A stretch of DNA of 64,000 bases from Marinobacter sp. es.042 (GCF_900188315.1 NZ_LT897781.1:248001-312000), one strand, 5' to 3'; counted from the first letter of the stretch, positions 49,290 to 58,260 are shown. The notes: generated by a model from the sequence alone, not told the origin. Made by a program: numbers and translations.

Positions 49290-50654
49290 ATGAGCGAGCA
49301 AAATACTGAAATGGCGCCTGCCCAGTCACGCAGTGAGCAGGCCGTACGGATTATTGTTCATGAGCACCAGGCGCTGTGGCGGATTCTGGATCTGCTGGAC
49401 CAGTTGCTGAGTGATATGAACCTTAACGATCAGCGCCCGGATGAGCGGCTGCTGAAGACCATTTTTGATTACATCCAGCACTTCTCCCAGCGGGTGCATA
49501 GCACGCCCACTGACATTGAGCTCTACAAACGGCTCAGTGAGAAATCCCCCGAGACAGCACCTTTGCTGGAAAAGCTGGCCAAGGGCTACGTCATCGGTCA
49601 CGAAAAGCTGGTGGAGTTGCGCCAGTTGTTGGCGGAGTGCGAAAAAGGCTGGCCGGAAGGTCGCGAAGAGTTCAGTCATGCTCTGGCCCGTTTCACCGAA
49701 GCCTTGCGCAAACACATTCGCAAGGAAGAGGGCGTGGTTATTCCACGGGCCCGTAAACTCCTGACCGAGGAAGACTGGCAGCAGATCATTGAAGCGCGGG
49801 ACGTGGAAAACGATCCGCTGTTCGGTGAGCGCGTCCGGGAGGAATTCCGGGAATTGCGGCACCAGATTGTCAGCTATACACCCGAGAAATTCGGTGGTCT
49901 TGGCCTGAAGCACGCAGACCGGGTGACGGCGCCTCATGCCAAAGAAGAGATGCTGTCCATCAAGGGACTGGTAACGTCCTACGGCCAGATTGAAGTGCTG
50001 CATGATGTGGACATCCACATCAACAGTGGTGAGATCGTGTCACTGGTAGGCGCCAATGGTGCTGGCAAATCCACACTGTTGATGACTATCTCGGGACTTC
50101 AGCCCACAGACCGGGGTGCCATCACCTTTGAAGGCAAGGATCTCTCAAAGATCAGTGCCGATCAGAGGGTAGCTGATGGCATCGTCCAGGTGCCTGAAGG
50201 CCGGCAGGTGTTCAAGGACTTGAGCGTTCATGACAACCTGCTGCTGGGCGCCTACACCCGTGGCAAAACGCCCGAGGTAATGGACGATCTGGAACGGATG
50301 TACACCAAGTTTCCAATTCTGCGACAGAAACGCCATAACCTGGCAGGCGAGCTCTCCGGTGGCCAGCAACAGATGCTGGCGATGGGCCGCGCCCTGATGG
50401 CGAAGCCGAGACTGCTGCTTATGGATGAGCCCAGCATGGGTCTGGCGCCCTTGATCATCGAGGAGATCTTCAACATCGTCAAGGAACTCAAGGAAGAGGG
50501 TATTACCATCTTCCTGGTAGAGCAGAATGCCTCCCAGGCGCTGGCTCTGGCGGATCGCGGCTACGTGCTGGAAACCGGCAAGGTGGTGATCGAAGGGACC
50601 GGTCGTGAGCTGCTCAGCAATGAGAAGGTGCGGGAGGCCTATCTGGGCATGTAA
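49290..50654 (+). CDS. Hemerythrin-like domain fused to LivF-type ABC ATPase
   Basis: A 454-residue fusion. Residues ~18-190 form a hemerythrin (HHE) four-helix region: HEH at 24-26, H64, H70, H104, H130, and HIRKEEGVV at 142-150 keep many iron-ligand positions, though the second-helix HHxxE reads HSTPTD. Residues ~220-454 are a complete LivF ATPase: Walker A GANGAGKST (254-262), signature LSGGQQQ (355-361), Walker B LLLMDEP (375-381) and the YLGM end. LivF alone is ~235 residues. Hemerythrin domains bind O2, NO or iron, so the fusion could let oxygen or iron status tune uptake of an aromatic acid whose breakdown needs O2. ATG 49290 follows AAGGAG; no internal start with a good site explains the ATPase alone. 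Confidence 0.88.
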   Translation: MSEQNTEMAPAQSRSEQAVRIIVHEHQALWRILDLLDQLLSDMNLNDQRPDERLLKTIFDYIQHFSQRVHSTPTDIELYKRLSEKSPETAPLLEKLAKGYVIGHEKLVELRQLLAECEKGWPEGREEFSHALARFTEALRKHIRKEEGVVIPRARKLLTEEDWQQIIEARDVENDPLFGERVREEFRELRHQIVSYTPEKFGGLGLKHADRVTAPHAKEEMLSIKGLVTSYGQIEVLHDVDIHINSGEIVSLVGANGAGKSTLLMTISGLQPTDRGAITFEGKDLSKISADQRVADGIVQVPEGRQVFKDLSVHDNLLLGAYTRGKTPEVMDDLERMYTKFPILRQKRHNLAGELSGGQQQMLAMGRALMAKPRLLLMDEPSMGLAPLIIEEIFNIVKELKEEGITIFLVEQNASQALALADRGYVLETGKVVIEGTGRELLSNEKVREAYLGM

Positions 50655-50679
50655 GCGCCCGCGTTTTCCTTGCACCAAT

Positions 50680-50756
50680 AAAAGGGGGACAGGTCTTGCG
50701 ACCCGTCCCCCTTTTATTTGCCTGACGCTTTCTCCCTGGGGTCCAGGACAGGGAGA
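50680..50756. terminator. Bidirectional terminator and second hairpin between importer operon and paaZ
   Basis: AAAAGGGGGAC (50680-50690) pairs perfectly with GTCCCCCTTTT (50705-50715), giving A and T tracts that allow termination in both directions. A second hairpin, TCTCCCTG (50731-50738) with CAGGGAGA (50749-50756), lies nearer the paaZ stop. The two operons converge here. Confidence 0.85.
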
Positions 50757-50774
50757 AAACAGGAAAGCCCGGTG

Positions 50775-52820
50775 TTACTCGGGCTTCTTGGCAACCAGTG
50801 TCAGGATGTCGTAGCTCGCAACCATTTCGTCGTTCTGGTTGTGAACCTGGACGTCCCAGACCACCACACCCTGAGGATGCCCGTCCGGAGATGTCCGACC
50901 CTGATCGATCTTGCGCTTGCAGGTCAGTCGTGCCCGGATGGTGTCCCCCGGGGCAACCGGTTCAATGAAGCGCAGTGTGTCCAGACCATAGTTAGCCAGC
51001 ACGGGGCCCTCGCCGGGATAGACAAACAGGCCGGCAGCAGCGGAAAGCACGAAATAACCGTGGGCAATACGCTTGCCGAACTGGGAGTCCCGCGCTGCGA
51101 TTTCATCAAAGTGCATGTAGAAGTGATCACCGGACAGGCAGCCGAAGTTGACGATGTCAGCTTCGGTAACGGTGCGTCGGTGAGTCAGCAGTGATTCGTT
51201 GATCTGCAGGTCTTCGAAGTGGCGACGGAACGGGTGCACGTCGGTTTCGATCAGATCAGCACCGCGTACATACTCGCGGGTAACCGCAGCCAGCATGCTG
51301 GGTGAGCCCTGGATCGCGGTGCGCTGCAGGTAGTGGTGAACCGCACGGATACCGCCCAGTTCCTCGCCACCACCGGCGCGACCGGGGCCGCCATGCTTCA
51401 GCATGGGCAGGGGCGAACCGTGGCCTGTAGATTCTTTTGCGGCTTCGGCATCCAGCAGGTGCAGGCGGCCATGGAACGCGGCCAGCAGCGGGGCGACCCT
51501 GCCAGCAATGGCGGGATCACGGGTGGTCAGAGTGGTAACCAGGGAACCGCGGCCCCTGGAGCAAAGCTCAACCGCGTCCTCGATGGTGTCGTAAGGAATG
51601 ACGGTAGCAACCGGGCCAAAGGCCTCGATATCGTGGGCACCACAGCCGTTTTCCGGGTTCCGGCAGAGCAGCAGGTGCGGCTCGATGAACGCGCCCTTCT
51701 CGGTGCCATCGCCGGTAGCCTTGAAGTTGTCTTCGCCACCCACAACCAGCTCACTGGTCTTGAGCAACTCCTGGATGTTGGCTTTCACATCTTCCAGCTG
51801 GTCGATGGAGGCCAGTGCACCCATGCGAACGCCTTCGACAGACGGATCACCTACGGTGATCTTGGAGAGTTGCTCTTCCAGTTTTTCGCAGACCGCGTTC
51901 ACCTTATCTTTCGGTACGAAGATACGACGAATGGCGGTACATTTCTGACCGGCCTTGGCAGTCATCTCGCGGCGGATTTCCTTCACGAAGATGTCGAATT
52001 CTTCGTGCTCCGGAGTGACATCCGGCGCCAGAATGGCACTGTTCAGTGAATCGGCCTCGGCGTTGAACGGGATCGAACGATTGATGATGTTCGGATGGTT
52101 CCTGAGCTTTCGTGCCGTTGCGGCCGAGCCTGTGAAGGTCACCACATCCTGCTCTTCCAGATGGTCAAAAAGGTCGCCGGTGCTGCCAATGATCAACTGC
52201 AGACTGCCTTCCGGAAGCGCGCCGGATTCCTGCATCAGGCGGACGGCGAGTTCGGTCACGTAGCAGGTTGAGGTGGCCGGCTTCACGATGGACGGCATGC
52301 CCGCCAGGAAGGTGGGTGCAAACTTTTCGAGCATGCCCCACACCGGGAAGTTGTAGGCGTCAATGTGAACCGCAACGCCACTGCGGGGCACCAGGATATG
52401 GGTGCCTGCAAAGTGGTTGTTCTTGCCCAGCGGAGTCACCGGGCCTTCGTGAACCACGTTGCCCGAGGGAAGTTCGCGGCGGCCCATGCTGGCGTAGGAA
52501 AACAGCGTGCCGAAACCACCGTCGATATCGATGCCGTTATCGCCCTTGGTGGAGCCGGTGTGCATCGACAGCGCGTAGAGTTCTTTCTTGTGTTCCTGGA
52601 GGTACAGGGCCATGGCTTTCAGGGCCAGGGCGCGTTCCTGGAAATCCATCGCCATGAGGTTTTTACCGCCAACCTTACGGCCATACTCAACAGCGTTTTT
52701 GAAATCGAGGGTGTCGTCGTGGGTGTGAGCAACGATCTCGCCGTTAACGGCGCTTGGCAGAGCCTTGGCAGGCTTTTCGCCGACCCACTGGCCGGCAATA
52801 AAACTTTTCAGGACTGACAT
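50775..52820 (-). CDS. paaZ: PaaZ, oxepin-CoA hydrolase / 3-oxo-5,6-dehydrosuberyl-CoA semialdehyde dehydrogenase
   Basis: A 681-residue bifunctional enzyme. Residues ~1-510 are an aldehyde dehydrogenase, with catalytic Cys in KAGQKCTAIRRIFVPKD and the NAD region in VTFTGSAATARKL. Residues ~535-681 are a MaoC-like (R)-hydratase domain (CLSGDHFYMHFDEIAARDSQFGKRIAHGYF) that hydrolytically opens the oxepin ring; the dehydrogenase then oxidises the resulting aldehyde. Length equals E. coli PaaZ (681). ATG 52820 follows GGAG by six bases. It is last in the paaABCDE-Z run, 87 bases after paaE with a hairpin between. Confidence 0.96.
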   Translation of the reverse strand: MSVLKSFIAGQWVGEKPAKALPSAVNGEIVAHTHDDTLDFKNAVEYGRKVGGKNLMAMDFQERALALKAMALYLQEHKKELYALSMHTGSTKGDNGIDIDGGFGTLFSYASMGRRELPSGNVVHEGPVTPLGKNNHFAGTHILVPRSGVAVHIDAYNFPVWGMLEKFAPTFLAGMPSIVKPATSTCYVTELAVRLMQESGALPEGSLQLIIGSTGDLFDHLEEQDVVTFTGSAATARKLRNHPNIINRSIPFNAEADSLNSAILAPDVTPEHEEFDIFVKEIRREMTAKAGQKCTAIRRIFVPKDKVNAVCEKLEEQLSKITVGDPSVEGVRMGALASIDQLEDVKANIQELLKTSELVVGGEDNFKATGDGTEKGAFIEPHLLLCRNPENGCGAHDIEAFGPVATVIPYDTIEDAVELCSRGRGSLVTTLTTRDPAIAGRVAPLLAAFHGRLHLLDAEAAKESTGHGSPLPMLKHGGPGRAGGGEELGGIRAVHHYLQRTAIQGSPSMLAAVTREYVRGADLIETDVHPFRRHFEDLQINESLLTHRRTVTEADIVNFGCLSGDHFYMHFDEIAARDSQFGKRIAHGYFVLSAAAGLFVYPGEGPVLANYGLDTLRFIEPVAPGDTIRARLTCKRKIDQGRTSPDGHPQGVVVWDVQVHNQNDEMVASYDILTLVAKKPE

Positions 52821-52848
52821 GGGGAACTCCATTCGTTTCTGAAACGCG

Positions 52849-52880
52849 AAGGCAAGCCCCGTTGTTGCGGGACTTGCCTT
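52849..52880 (-). other. Hairpin between paaE and paaZ
   Basis: AAGGCAAGCCCCG (52849-52861) pairs with CGGGACTTGCCTT (52868-52880), 13 pairs with one wobble or mismatch and a six-base loop. There is no T tract on the paaZ-proximal side, so it may attenuate transcription or protect the paaABCDE message. Confidence 0.55.
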
Positions 52881-52907
52881 GCTCTTGTCTTGTTTTGGGG
52901 GTGGAAA

Positions 52908-53987
52908 CTACATCTCGTCGTAGTCCAGAACCACCTTGTCGCTGATCGGGTAGCACTGGCAGGAAAGCACGTAACCGGCTTCCACCTCGTAGTCTTCCAG
53001 AGCAAAGTTCTGGTCCATCTCCACTTCGCCTTCTACCACCTTGGCGCGGCAGGTGGAGCAGACACCGGCCTTGCACGAGTAAGGCAGATCAGCGCCTTCT
53101 TCATTACCGGCATCAAGAATGCTCTTGGTGTCGCGCACCAGCGGGAAAGTCAGCGAGCGGCCATCAGCGATCACCGTTACTTCACTGATTGACTGGGGAT
53201 CGACGTGTGCGGGATCCCTGTCCTTGCGGGCCTGGGGTTTGCCACCGGCCGGGGTAAACAGTTCGAAGTGGATCCTGCTCTTTTCCATGCCGTGGTTGAG
53301 CAGCGAGTCGCGCACGGTCTCGGTCATCATCTGCGGGCCGCAGATAAAGGCCGCCGTGAGCTCCTTGGCATTGATCCAGTGATCGAACAGCTTGTCGCAC
53401 TTCTCGTGGTCGATGCGACCGTTGTAAAGGTCGATGTCCTGTTCTTCACGCGTGAAGATGTACACCAGGTTCAGGCGGGACATGTACTCGTTTTTCAGGT
53501 CCTGCAGCTCGTCACGGAACATGGTGCTGCTGGTGGCCTTGTTGCCGTAGAACAGGGTGACCTCGCTCTTGGGCTCGGTTTCCAGGGTGGTCTTCACGAT
53601 CGAGAGGATCGGAGTAATACCACTGCCGGCAGCTACCGCCAGGTAGTTGCCTTCACGCTCGGGGTCCAGATCAACCGAGAAATGGCCCTGCGGTGGCATG
53701 ACTTCCAGAGTCTGGCCGGGCTTGAGCTGCTCGTTGGCAAAGGTGGAGAAACGACCGCCCGGAACCTGCTTGACGGCGATGCGAAGCTCCTGGTCGTTGA
53801 CACTACGGCAGATCGAGTAGGAGCGGCGAACTTCCTCGCCATCCAGCTTGGTGCGCACGATCAGGTGCTGGCCCTGCTGGTAATGAAACTTGTCTGCCAG
53901 ATCTTCCGGCACGTCAAAAGCAAGTGATACGGCGTTTCTTGTTTCAGGTCTGACCTCTTTGAGGGTCAGTGAGTAAAATTTGTTCAT
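52908..53987 (-). CDS. paaE: PaaE, phenylacetyl-CoA epoxidase reductase
   Basis: A 359-residue flavin/iron-sulfur reductase. The N-terminal FAD domain has RRSYSICRS (about residues 58-66), the NAD(P)H domain has LAVAAGSGITPILSIVKTTL (about 115-134), and the C-terminal plant-type [2Fe-2S] site is SCKAGVCSTCRAK with a later LSCQCYP. It passes electrons from NADPH to the diiron PaaA. ATG 53987 matches the family start MNKFYSLTLKEV; the longer frame to 54125 runs back through paaD. It follows paaD by 13 bases. Confidence 0.95.
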   Translation of the reverse strand: MNKFYSLTLKEVRPETRNAVSLAFDVPEDLADKFHYQQGQHLIVRTKLDGEEVRRSYSICRSVNDQELRIAVKQVPGGRFSTFANEQLKPGQTLEVMPPQGHFSVDLDPEREGNYLAVAAGSGITPILSIVKTTLETEPKSEVTLFYGNKATSSTMFRDELQDLKNEYMSRLNLVYIFTREEQDIDLYNGRIDHEKCDKLFDHWINAKELTAAFICGPQMMTETVRDSLLNHGMEKSRIHFELFTPAGGKPQARKDRDPAHVDPQSISEVTVIADGRSLTFPLVRDTKSILDAGNEEGADLPYSCKAGVCSTCRAKVVEGEVEMDQNFALEDYEVEAGYVLSCQCYPISDKVVLDYDEM

Positions 53988-54000
53988 GATCGTATCGGCT

Positions 54001-54570
54001 CTAGATGCATTTGAAATAGTCGAAGGGCTCGAGGCATTCCTTGCAACGATAAAGGGCTTTGCAGGCGGTGGATCCGAACTCGCTGACCCGTTCGGTGTCT
54101 TTGCTGCCGCAATGAGGGCAGGCAATGACTTCCGGTTCTCCGAGCAGGCTCATTTTGCTGGAGCTGCCCTCGGGTGGCGCGATACCGAACGCCCGAAGCT
54201 TTTCTTTGCCTTCGTCTGTGATCCAGTCGGTGGTCCAGGCAGGGGTCAGCACCTGTTTGATTTTCGGATCGCGGAAGCCGGCGGCGCGTAGCGCCTCGGC
54301 GATCAGCTCCTCAATCAGCTCGGTTGCCGGGCACCCGGAGTAGGTCGGGGTCACGTCAATGGACAGTTCTTTGCCGTCCCAGTGAACCGCCCGGACAATG
54401 CCGAGCTCCACGACACTGACGGCCGGCACTTCGGGGTCTTTGACCTCTTCAAGAAGTGCCCAGATGTCGTCCTCTGTCAGCAGATCGGGGCGGGCGTTGG
54501 CCGGCACCCGATCACTGGCAATCAGAATGTCGACAGCTGACCGGCTGTCTGAATCACCATGTTGTGGCAT
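54001..54570 (-). CDS. paaD: PaaD, phenylacetyl-CoA epoxidase maturation/Fe-S protein
   Basis: A 189-residue protein. A DUF59/MIP18-like domain lies at about residues 30-110 (LLEEVKDPEVPAVSVVELGIVRAV, TPTYSGCPATELIEELI). A C-terminal zinc-ribbon has CPHCGSKDTERVSEFGSTACKALYRCKECLEPF with six cysteines. PaaD is needed for active PaaABCE, probably for cluster or diiron assembly. ATG 54570 has AGAGGG upstream and overlaps paaC by 17 bases; the N-terminal ~20 residues are longer than in E. coli PaaD, so a later start is possible. Confidence 0.92.
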   Translation of the reverse strand: MPQHGDSDSRSAVDILIASDRVPANARPDLLTEDDIWALLEEVKDPEVPAVSVVELGIVRAVHWDGKELSIDVTPTYSGCPATELIEELIAEALRAAGFRDPKIKQVLTPAWTTDWITDEGKEKLRAFGIAPPEGSSSKMSLLGEPEVIACPHCGSKDTERVSEFGSTACKALYRCKECLEPFDYFKCI

Positions 54571-55318
54571 CGGGATAGGCCCTCTGCAGGAACTGCATTT
54601 CTGCCAGGATGAAACCAAGGTGTTCGGTGTGCTCGCCGTGCTTGCCACCCATGTACATCCAGGCGTCTTCCGCGCCAGGAGTCAGGGTTGCCTGGGTGAG
54701 CACCTCGTTGACCATGCCGCGCCAGTCTTTGGCCAGCTGGTCCGTATCCGGGCCAATGCCCGTCTCGGCCATCACACGATCGGTGTCGTCCGGCGTAATA
54801 AGCTCGCCGGTAAAACGCCAGAGGATGTCGACGGCGTCCTGCATGCGGCGGTGGCTTTCTTCAGTGCCATCACCAAAACGCTTCACCCACTCTGAGGAGC
54901 GGCGCAGGTGGTAGGTCACCTCTTTCAGCGCCTTGGCAGCGATGCCGGCAATGCGCTCGTCGCTGGATTCCGTCAGGCTCTTGAGCGTGAAGTAGTGATA
55001 CACGTCGAAGAAGAACTGGCGGCCCATGGTGACGGCGTAGTCCTCGTTGGGCTGCTCGGTCATCAGCAGGTTGCGATACTCGTGGGCGTCCCGGCGGAAG
55101 GCCAGCTTGTCAGCATCGCGGCCATCGTCGATCAGCTCGGCTGCATACTCGTACCAGTTGCGGGCCTGGCCGACGAGGTCGAGGGCAACGTTCATCAGTG
55201 CCATCTCTTCCTCAAGCGCCGGGGCCTTGCCACACAGCTCGCAAAGGCGCTGGCCAAGGATCATGTCGGAATCTGCAAGGCGCAGCAGGTATTCCTTTAA
55301 TGCTTCTGTTTGTGTCAT
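54554..55318 (-). CDS. paaC: PaaC, phenylacetyl-CoA epoxidase structural subunit
   Basis: A 254-residue ferritin-like helical protein. Typical blocks are LLRLADSDMILGQRLCELCGKAPALEEEMALMNVALDLVGQARNWYEYAAEL (about residues 11-62) and EVTYHLRRSSEWVKRFGDGTEESHRRMQDAVDILW. It lacks a full diiron site and stabilises PaaA. ATG 55318 lies 12 bases after paaB. Confidence 0.96.
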   Translation of the reverse strand: MTQTEALKEYLLRLADSDMILGQRLCELCGKAPALEEEMALMNVALDLVGQARNWYEYAAELIDDGRDADKLAFRRDAHEYRNLLMTEQPNEDYAVTMGRQFFFDVYHYFTLKSLTESSDERIAGIAAKALKEVTYHLRRSSEWVKRFGDGTEESHRRMQDAVDILWRFTGELITPDDTDRVMAETGIGPDTDQLAKDWRGMVNEVLTQATLTPGAEDAWMYMGGKHGEHTEHLGFILAEMQFLQRAYPDATTW

Positions 55319-55330
55319 GGGTACCGCTCC

Positions 55331-55612
55331 TTACATGTGTCCGACTTCATCGGGCAGCTTGTAGAAGGAAGCGTGCCGGTAAACCTTGTCTTCCGACGGA
55401 TCGAAAAGCACTTCCTTCTCGTCGGACGCGGACGCCGTGATCGCGTCGGAGGGAACCACCCAGAGACTTACGCCTTCGTTACGGCGTGTGTAAAGGTCAC
55501 GGGCGTTTTCCATGGCCATCTCGGCGTCTGCGGCATGCACGCTGCCCACGTGTTTGTGGTTCAGGCCGTGCTTGGACCGTACAAAGACTTCGTAAAGGCG
55601 CCATTCAGACAT
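55331..55612 (-). CDS. paaB: PaaB, phenylacetyl-CoA epoxidase subunit
   Basis: A 93-residue subunit that bridges PaaAC dimers. SEWRLYEVFVRSKHGLNHKHVGSVHAADAEMAMENARDLYTRRNEGVSLWVVPS is the conserved PaaB sequence pattern, and the length is as expected. It follows paaA by 17 bases. Confidence 0.96.
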   Translation of the reverse strand: MSEWRLYEVFVRSKHGLNHKHVGSVHAADAEMAMENARDLYTRRNEGVSLWVVPSDAITASASDEKEVLFDPSEDKVYRHASFYKLPDEVGHM

Positions 55613-55629
55613 GTTGTGTTCCTCCGGTA

Positions 55630-56622
55630 TCAGGCGGCTTGTGCGCGCTGTTTTTGTTTTTCGGCATAGGCGACGGCCGCTTCACGGACCCAGGCACCTT
55701 CGTCAATAGCGTTCTTGCGAGTCTTGATGCGCTCGCGGTTGCAGGGACCGTTGCCCTTGAGGACGTCGTAGAACTCCTGCCAGTTGATTTCGCCGAAATC
55801 GTAATGGCCGGTTTCTTCGTTCCACTTCAGGTCCGGATCCGGTGCAGTGCAGCCAAGGAATTCGAGCTGCGGCACGGTCTGGTCAATAAACATCTGGCGC
55901 AGTTCGTCGTTGCTCTTGCGCTTGATCTTCCAGGCCATGGACTGCTGGGAGTTCGGCGACTCGTCGTCATGCGGTCCGAACATCATCAGTGCCGGCCACC
56001 ACAGACGGTTAATGGCGTCCTGCACCATGGCTTTCTGTTCGTCGGTGCCTCCGCGCATCATGTCCAGCAGGATCTGGTAACCCTGACGCTGATGGAAGCT
56101 CTCTTCCTTGCAGATGCGGATCATGGCGCGGGAATAGGGGCCATAGGAGGTACGCTGCAGCACCACCTGGTTAACGATGGCGGCGCCATCCACCAGCCAG
56201 CCAACGGCACCCATGTCCGCCCAGTTCAGGGTCGGGTAGTTGAAGATGCTGGAGTACTTGGCTTTGCCCTGGTGCAGCTTTTCGATCTCTTCGTCACGGT
56301 CAGCACCCAGGGTTTCCATGGCGCTGTACAGGTACAGGCCGTGGCCCGCTTCGTCCTGAATCTTGGCCATCAGCTGGAGCTTGCGCTTGAGCGTAGGCGC
56401 GCGGGTAACCCAGTTGCCTTCCGGCAGCATGCCGACCACTTCGGAGTGGGCGTGCTGGGAAATCTGGCGAATCAGGGTCTTCCGGTAGCCTTCCGGCATC
56501 CAGTTTTTGGGTTCGATTTTGGTTTCGGCGTCGACCTTTTCCTGAAAGTCGCGCTCTTCGGGCGACATCTCTTCTTTGGTCTTGAGGCGCTTGGCGCCGG
56601 TTTCAACGAGCTGGGCGTACAT
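55630..56622 (-). CDS. paaA: PaaA, phenylacetyl-CoA epoxidase catalytic diiron subunit
   Basis: A 330-residue ferritin-like oxygenase. The iron-ligand helices are visible in [20 protein letters not shown] (about residues 88-107) and [19 protein letters not shown] (about 173-191). With PaaBCE it epoxidises the aromatic ring of phenylacetyl-CoA using O2. ATG 56622 is chosen because GGAGG lies nine bases upstream; an in-frame TTG at 56628 is too close. It is the first gene of paaABCDE-Z. Confidence 0.97.
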   Translation of the reverse strand: MYAQLVETGAKRLKTKEEMSPEERDFQEKVDAETKIEPKNWMPEGYRKTLIRQISQHAHSEVVGMLPEGNWVTRAPTLKRKLQLMAKIQDEAGHGLYLYSAMETLGADRDEEIEKLHQGKAKYSSIFNYPTLNWADMGAVGWLVDGAAIVNQVVLQRTSYGPYSRAMIRICKEESFHQRQGYQILLDMMRGGTDEQKAMVQDAINRLWWPALMMFGPHDDESPNSQQSMAWKIKRKSNDELRQMFIDQTVPQLEFLGCTAPDPDLKWNEETGHYDFGEINWQEFYDVLKGNGPCNRERIKTRKNAIDEGAWVREAAVAYAEKQKQRAQAA

Positions 56623-56707
56623 AAACAAATACCTCCGGATCGGGCTTGTTGTTCTGTTGTCCGTGAACAGAGAACCCTCAATAACAACTAAGGGTCAATG
56701 ACTCCAT

Positions 56708-56736
56708 ATTATATGATACTGAATAAATATCAAGAA
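56708..56736 (-). promoter_or_regulatory. paaA promoter with candidate PaaX operator between -35 and -10
   Basis: On the minus strand, TATAAT (plus 56708-56713) is preceded at 17 bases by TTCTTG (plus 56731-56736), about 86 bases before the paaA ATG. TGATA (56714-56718) and TATCA (56728-56732) form an inverted repeat with a nine-base spacer exactly between the two promoter boxes. Similar TGATA/TATCA elements occur at 45311 and 62406. Confidence 0.5.
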
Positions 56737-56899
56737 CAGTCTTTGTGTGTCATGTTATATCTAAAAGCTTCCTTATGAGATCTTATAGTGCTGATTTGCA
56801 TAATAAAAAAAGTGATACGTGAGCAAATGCTATTGAGATCATCAAACGGAAAGCAATTTTAAATCGGTGATTGCGGGGCCTGGTGGTGGGAAAAGCAGC

Positions 56900-56933
56900 G
56901 AGAGTCAGCGGCATCCGCTGCGTGCTGACTCTC
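56900..56933 (-). terminator. Terminator-like hairpin after paaK
   Basis: GAGAGTCAGC (56900-56909) pairs perfectly with GCTGACTCTC (56924-56933) across a 14-base loop, 16 bases past the paaK stop, followed on the minus strand by GCTGC and four T residues. The remaining AT-rich bases to 56740 hold no gene; AGTGATACGTGAG near 56811 repeats the TGATAC motif. Confidence 0.65.
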
Positions 56934-56949
56934 TGCTGGTCGGTCGGAT

Positions 56950-58260
56950 TTACTGGTTACGGCGATCAAATACGCGCTTGGCCTTGCCTTCCGAGCGTGC
57001 CAGACGGTTGGTTTCCACCACCTCGACACGGGTGCTGATGCCGATGTAGGACTTGATGTGGTGCGCCAGTTCCTTGGCCGCCGCAGCGCGACTCTCGGGG
57101 GTGTCGGTTACGCCGGGTTTCAGTTCGGTCCGGATATCCACGCAGTCCAGGTTACCTTCCTTGTAAACCTCGATCTCGTAGTGCGGTGCCAGGGCCTCGC
57201 ACTTGAGCACCTGCTCCTCGATCTGGCTCGGGAACACGTTGACGCCGCGAATGATCAGCATGTCGTCGCTGCGGCCGGTAATCTTGTCAATCCGGCGCAT
57301 CGGGCGCGCTGTACCCGGAAGCAGGCGGGTGAGGTCGCGGGTGCGGTAGCGCAGAATCGGCAGGGCCACCTTGGTCAATGACGTGAAGACCAGCTCACCG
57401 TATTCACCGTCTGGCAGCACTTCACCGGTTTCCGGGTTGATGATTTCCGGATAGAAGTGATCTTCCCAGATGGTCGGGCCGTCTTTGGTTTCAATACATT
57501 CCATGCCCACGCCCGGACCCATGACTTCCGACAGACCATAGATATCAAGAGCCTCGATGCCGAGGCGCTCCTCGATCTCTGATCGCATGGCGTTGGTCCA
57601 TGGTTCTGCGCCGAAAATGCCGAGCCGCAGGGGCAGTTTATGGGGATCAATGCCCTGACGCTCCATTTCATCGGCAATGTTCAGCATGTAGGACGGCGTC
57701 ACCATGATGATGTCCGGTTCGAAATCCTTGATCAGCTGGACCTGCTTCTCGGTCTGGCCGCCGGACATCGGAATAACCGTGCAACCAAGGCGTTCGGCGC
57801 CGTAGTGGGCGCCCAGACCGCCGGTGAACAGGCCATAGCCATAGGCTACATGAACCTTGTCGCCACGGGAGCCGCCGCCGGCCCGGATAGACCGTGCCAC
57901 AATGTCGGCCCAGGTGTTGATATCACTCTGGGTGTAACCGACTACGGTTGGCTTGCCGGTGGTACCACTGGAGGCGTGCACCCGCACCACGTCGGACATG
58001 GGGGTGGCAAACATGCCAAACGGGTAGTTGTCCCGCAGATCCGCCTTGGTGGTGAATGGCACCTTGGCCAGGTCTTCCAGCGAGTTGATGTCCATGGGCT
58101 TCAGACCCTGGTCACCAAACGCTTTGCGGTAGAACGGCACGTTGGTGTAGGCATGGACAACGCTCCAGCGCAGACGCTGCAGCTGTTCGTGGCGCAGCTC
58201 ATCAATGCTGGCGGTTTCCATGCGGTCAAGTTTGCCAAGTTTTTGCAGTGGTAAGGTCAT
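56950..58260 (-). CDS. paaK: PaaK, phenylacetate-CoA ligase
   Basis: A 436-residue ANL-superfamily ligase. The ATP loop is ASSGTTGKPTVVGYTQSD (about residues 92-109). Later landmarks are DIYGLSEVMGPGVGMEC (about 230), YRTRDLTRLLPG (about 300) and the C-terminal hinge KITGRSDDMLIIRGVNVFPSQIEE. It activates phenylacetate to phenylacetyl-CoA, the pathway's first step and the source of the PaaX effector. The ATG at 58260 follows AGGACAG. It lies 59 bases after paaJ and is the last gene of paaGHIJK. Confidence 0.97.
   Translation of the reverse strand: MTLPLQKLGKLDRMETASIDELRHEQLQRLRWSVVHAYTNVPFYRKAFGDQGLKPMDINSLEDLAKVPFTTKADLRDNYPFGMFATPMSDVVRVHASSGTTGKPTVVGYTQSDINTWADIVARSIRAGGGSRGDKVHVAYGYGLFTGGLGAHYGAERLGCTVIPMSGGQTEKQVQLIKDFEPDIIMVTPSYMLNIADEMERQGIDPHKLPLRLGIFGAEPWTNAMRSEIEERLGIEALDIYGLSEVMGPGVGMECIETKDGPTIWEDHFYPEIINPETGEVLPDGEYGELVFTSLTKVALPILRYRTRDLTRLLPGTARPMRRIDKITGRSDDMLIIRGVNVFPSQIEEQVLKCEALAPHYEIEVYKEGNLDCVDIRTELKPGVTDTPESRAAAAKELAHHIKSYIGISTRVEVVETNRLARSEGKAKRVFDRRNQ

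Noticed and set aside
47759..49329. Two long minus-strand frames opposite the LivM- and LivG-like genes
   Set aside because: They mirror strong coding sequence on the plus strand and show no family similarity.
53988..54125. N-terminal extension of PaaE
   Set aside because: It overlaps paaD and ends exactly where the conserved PaaE start and its spacing begin.
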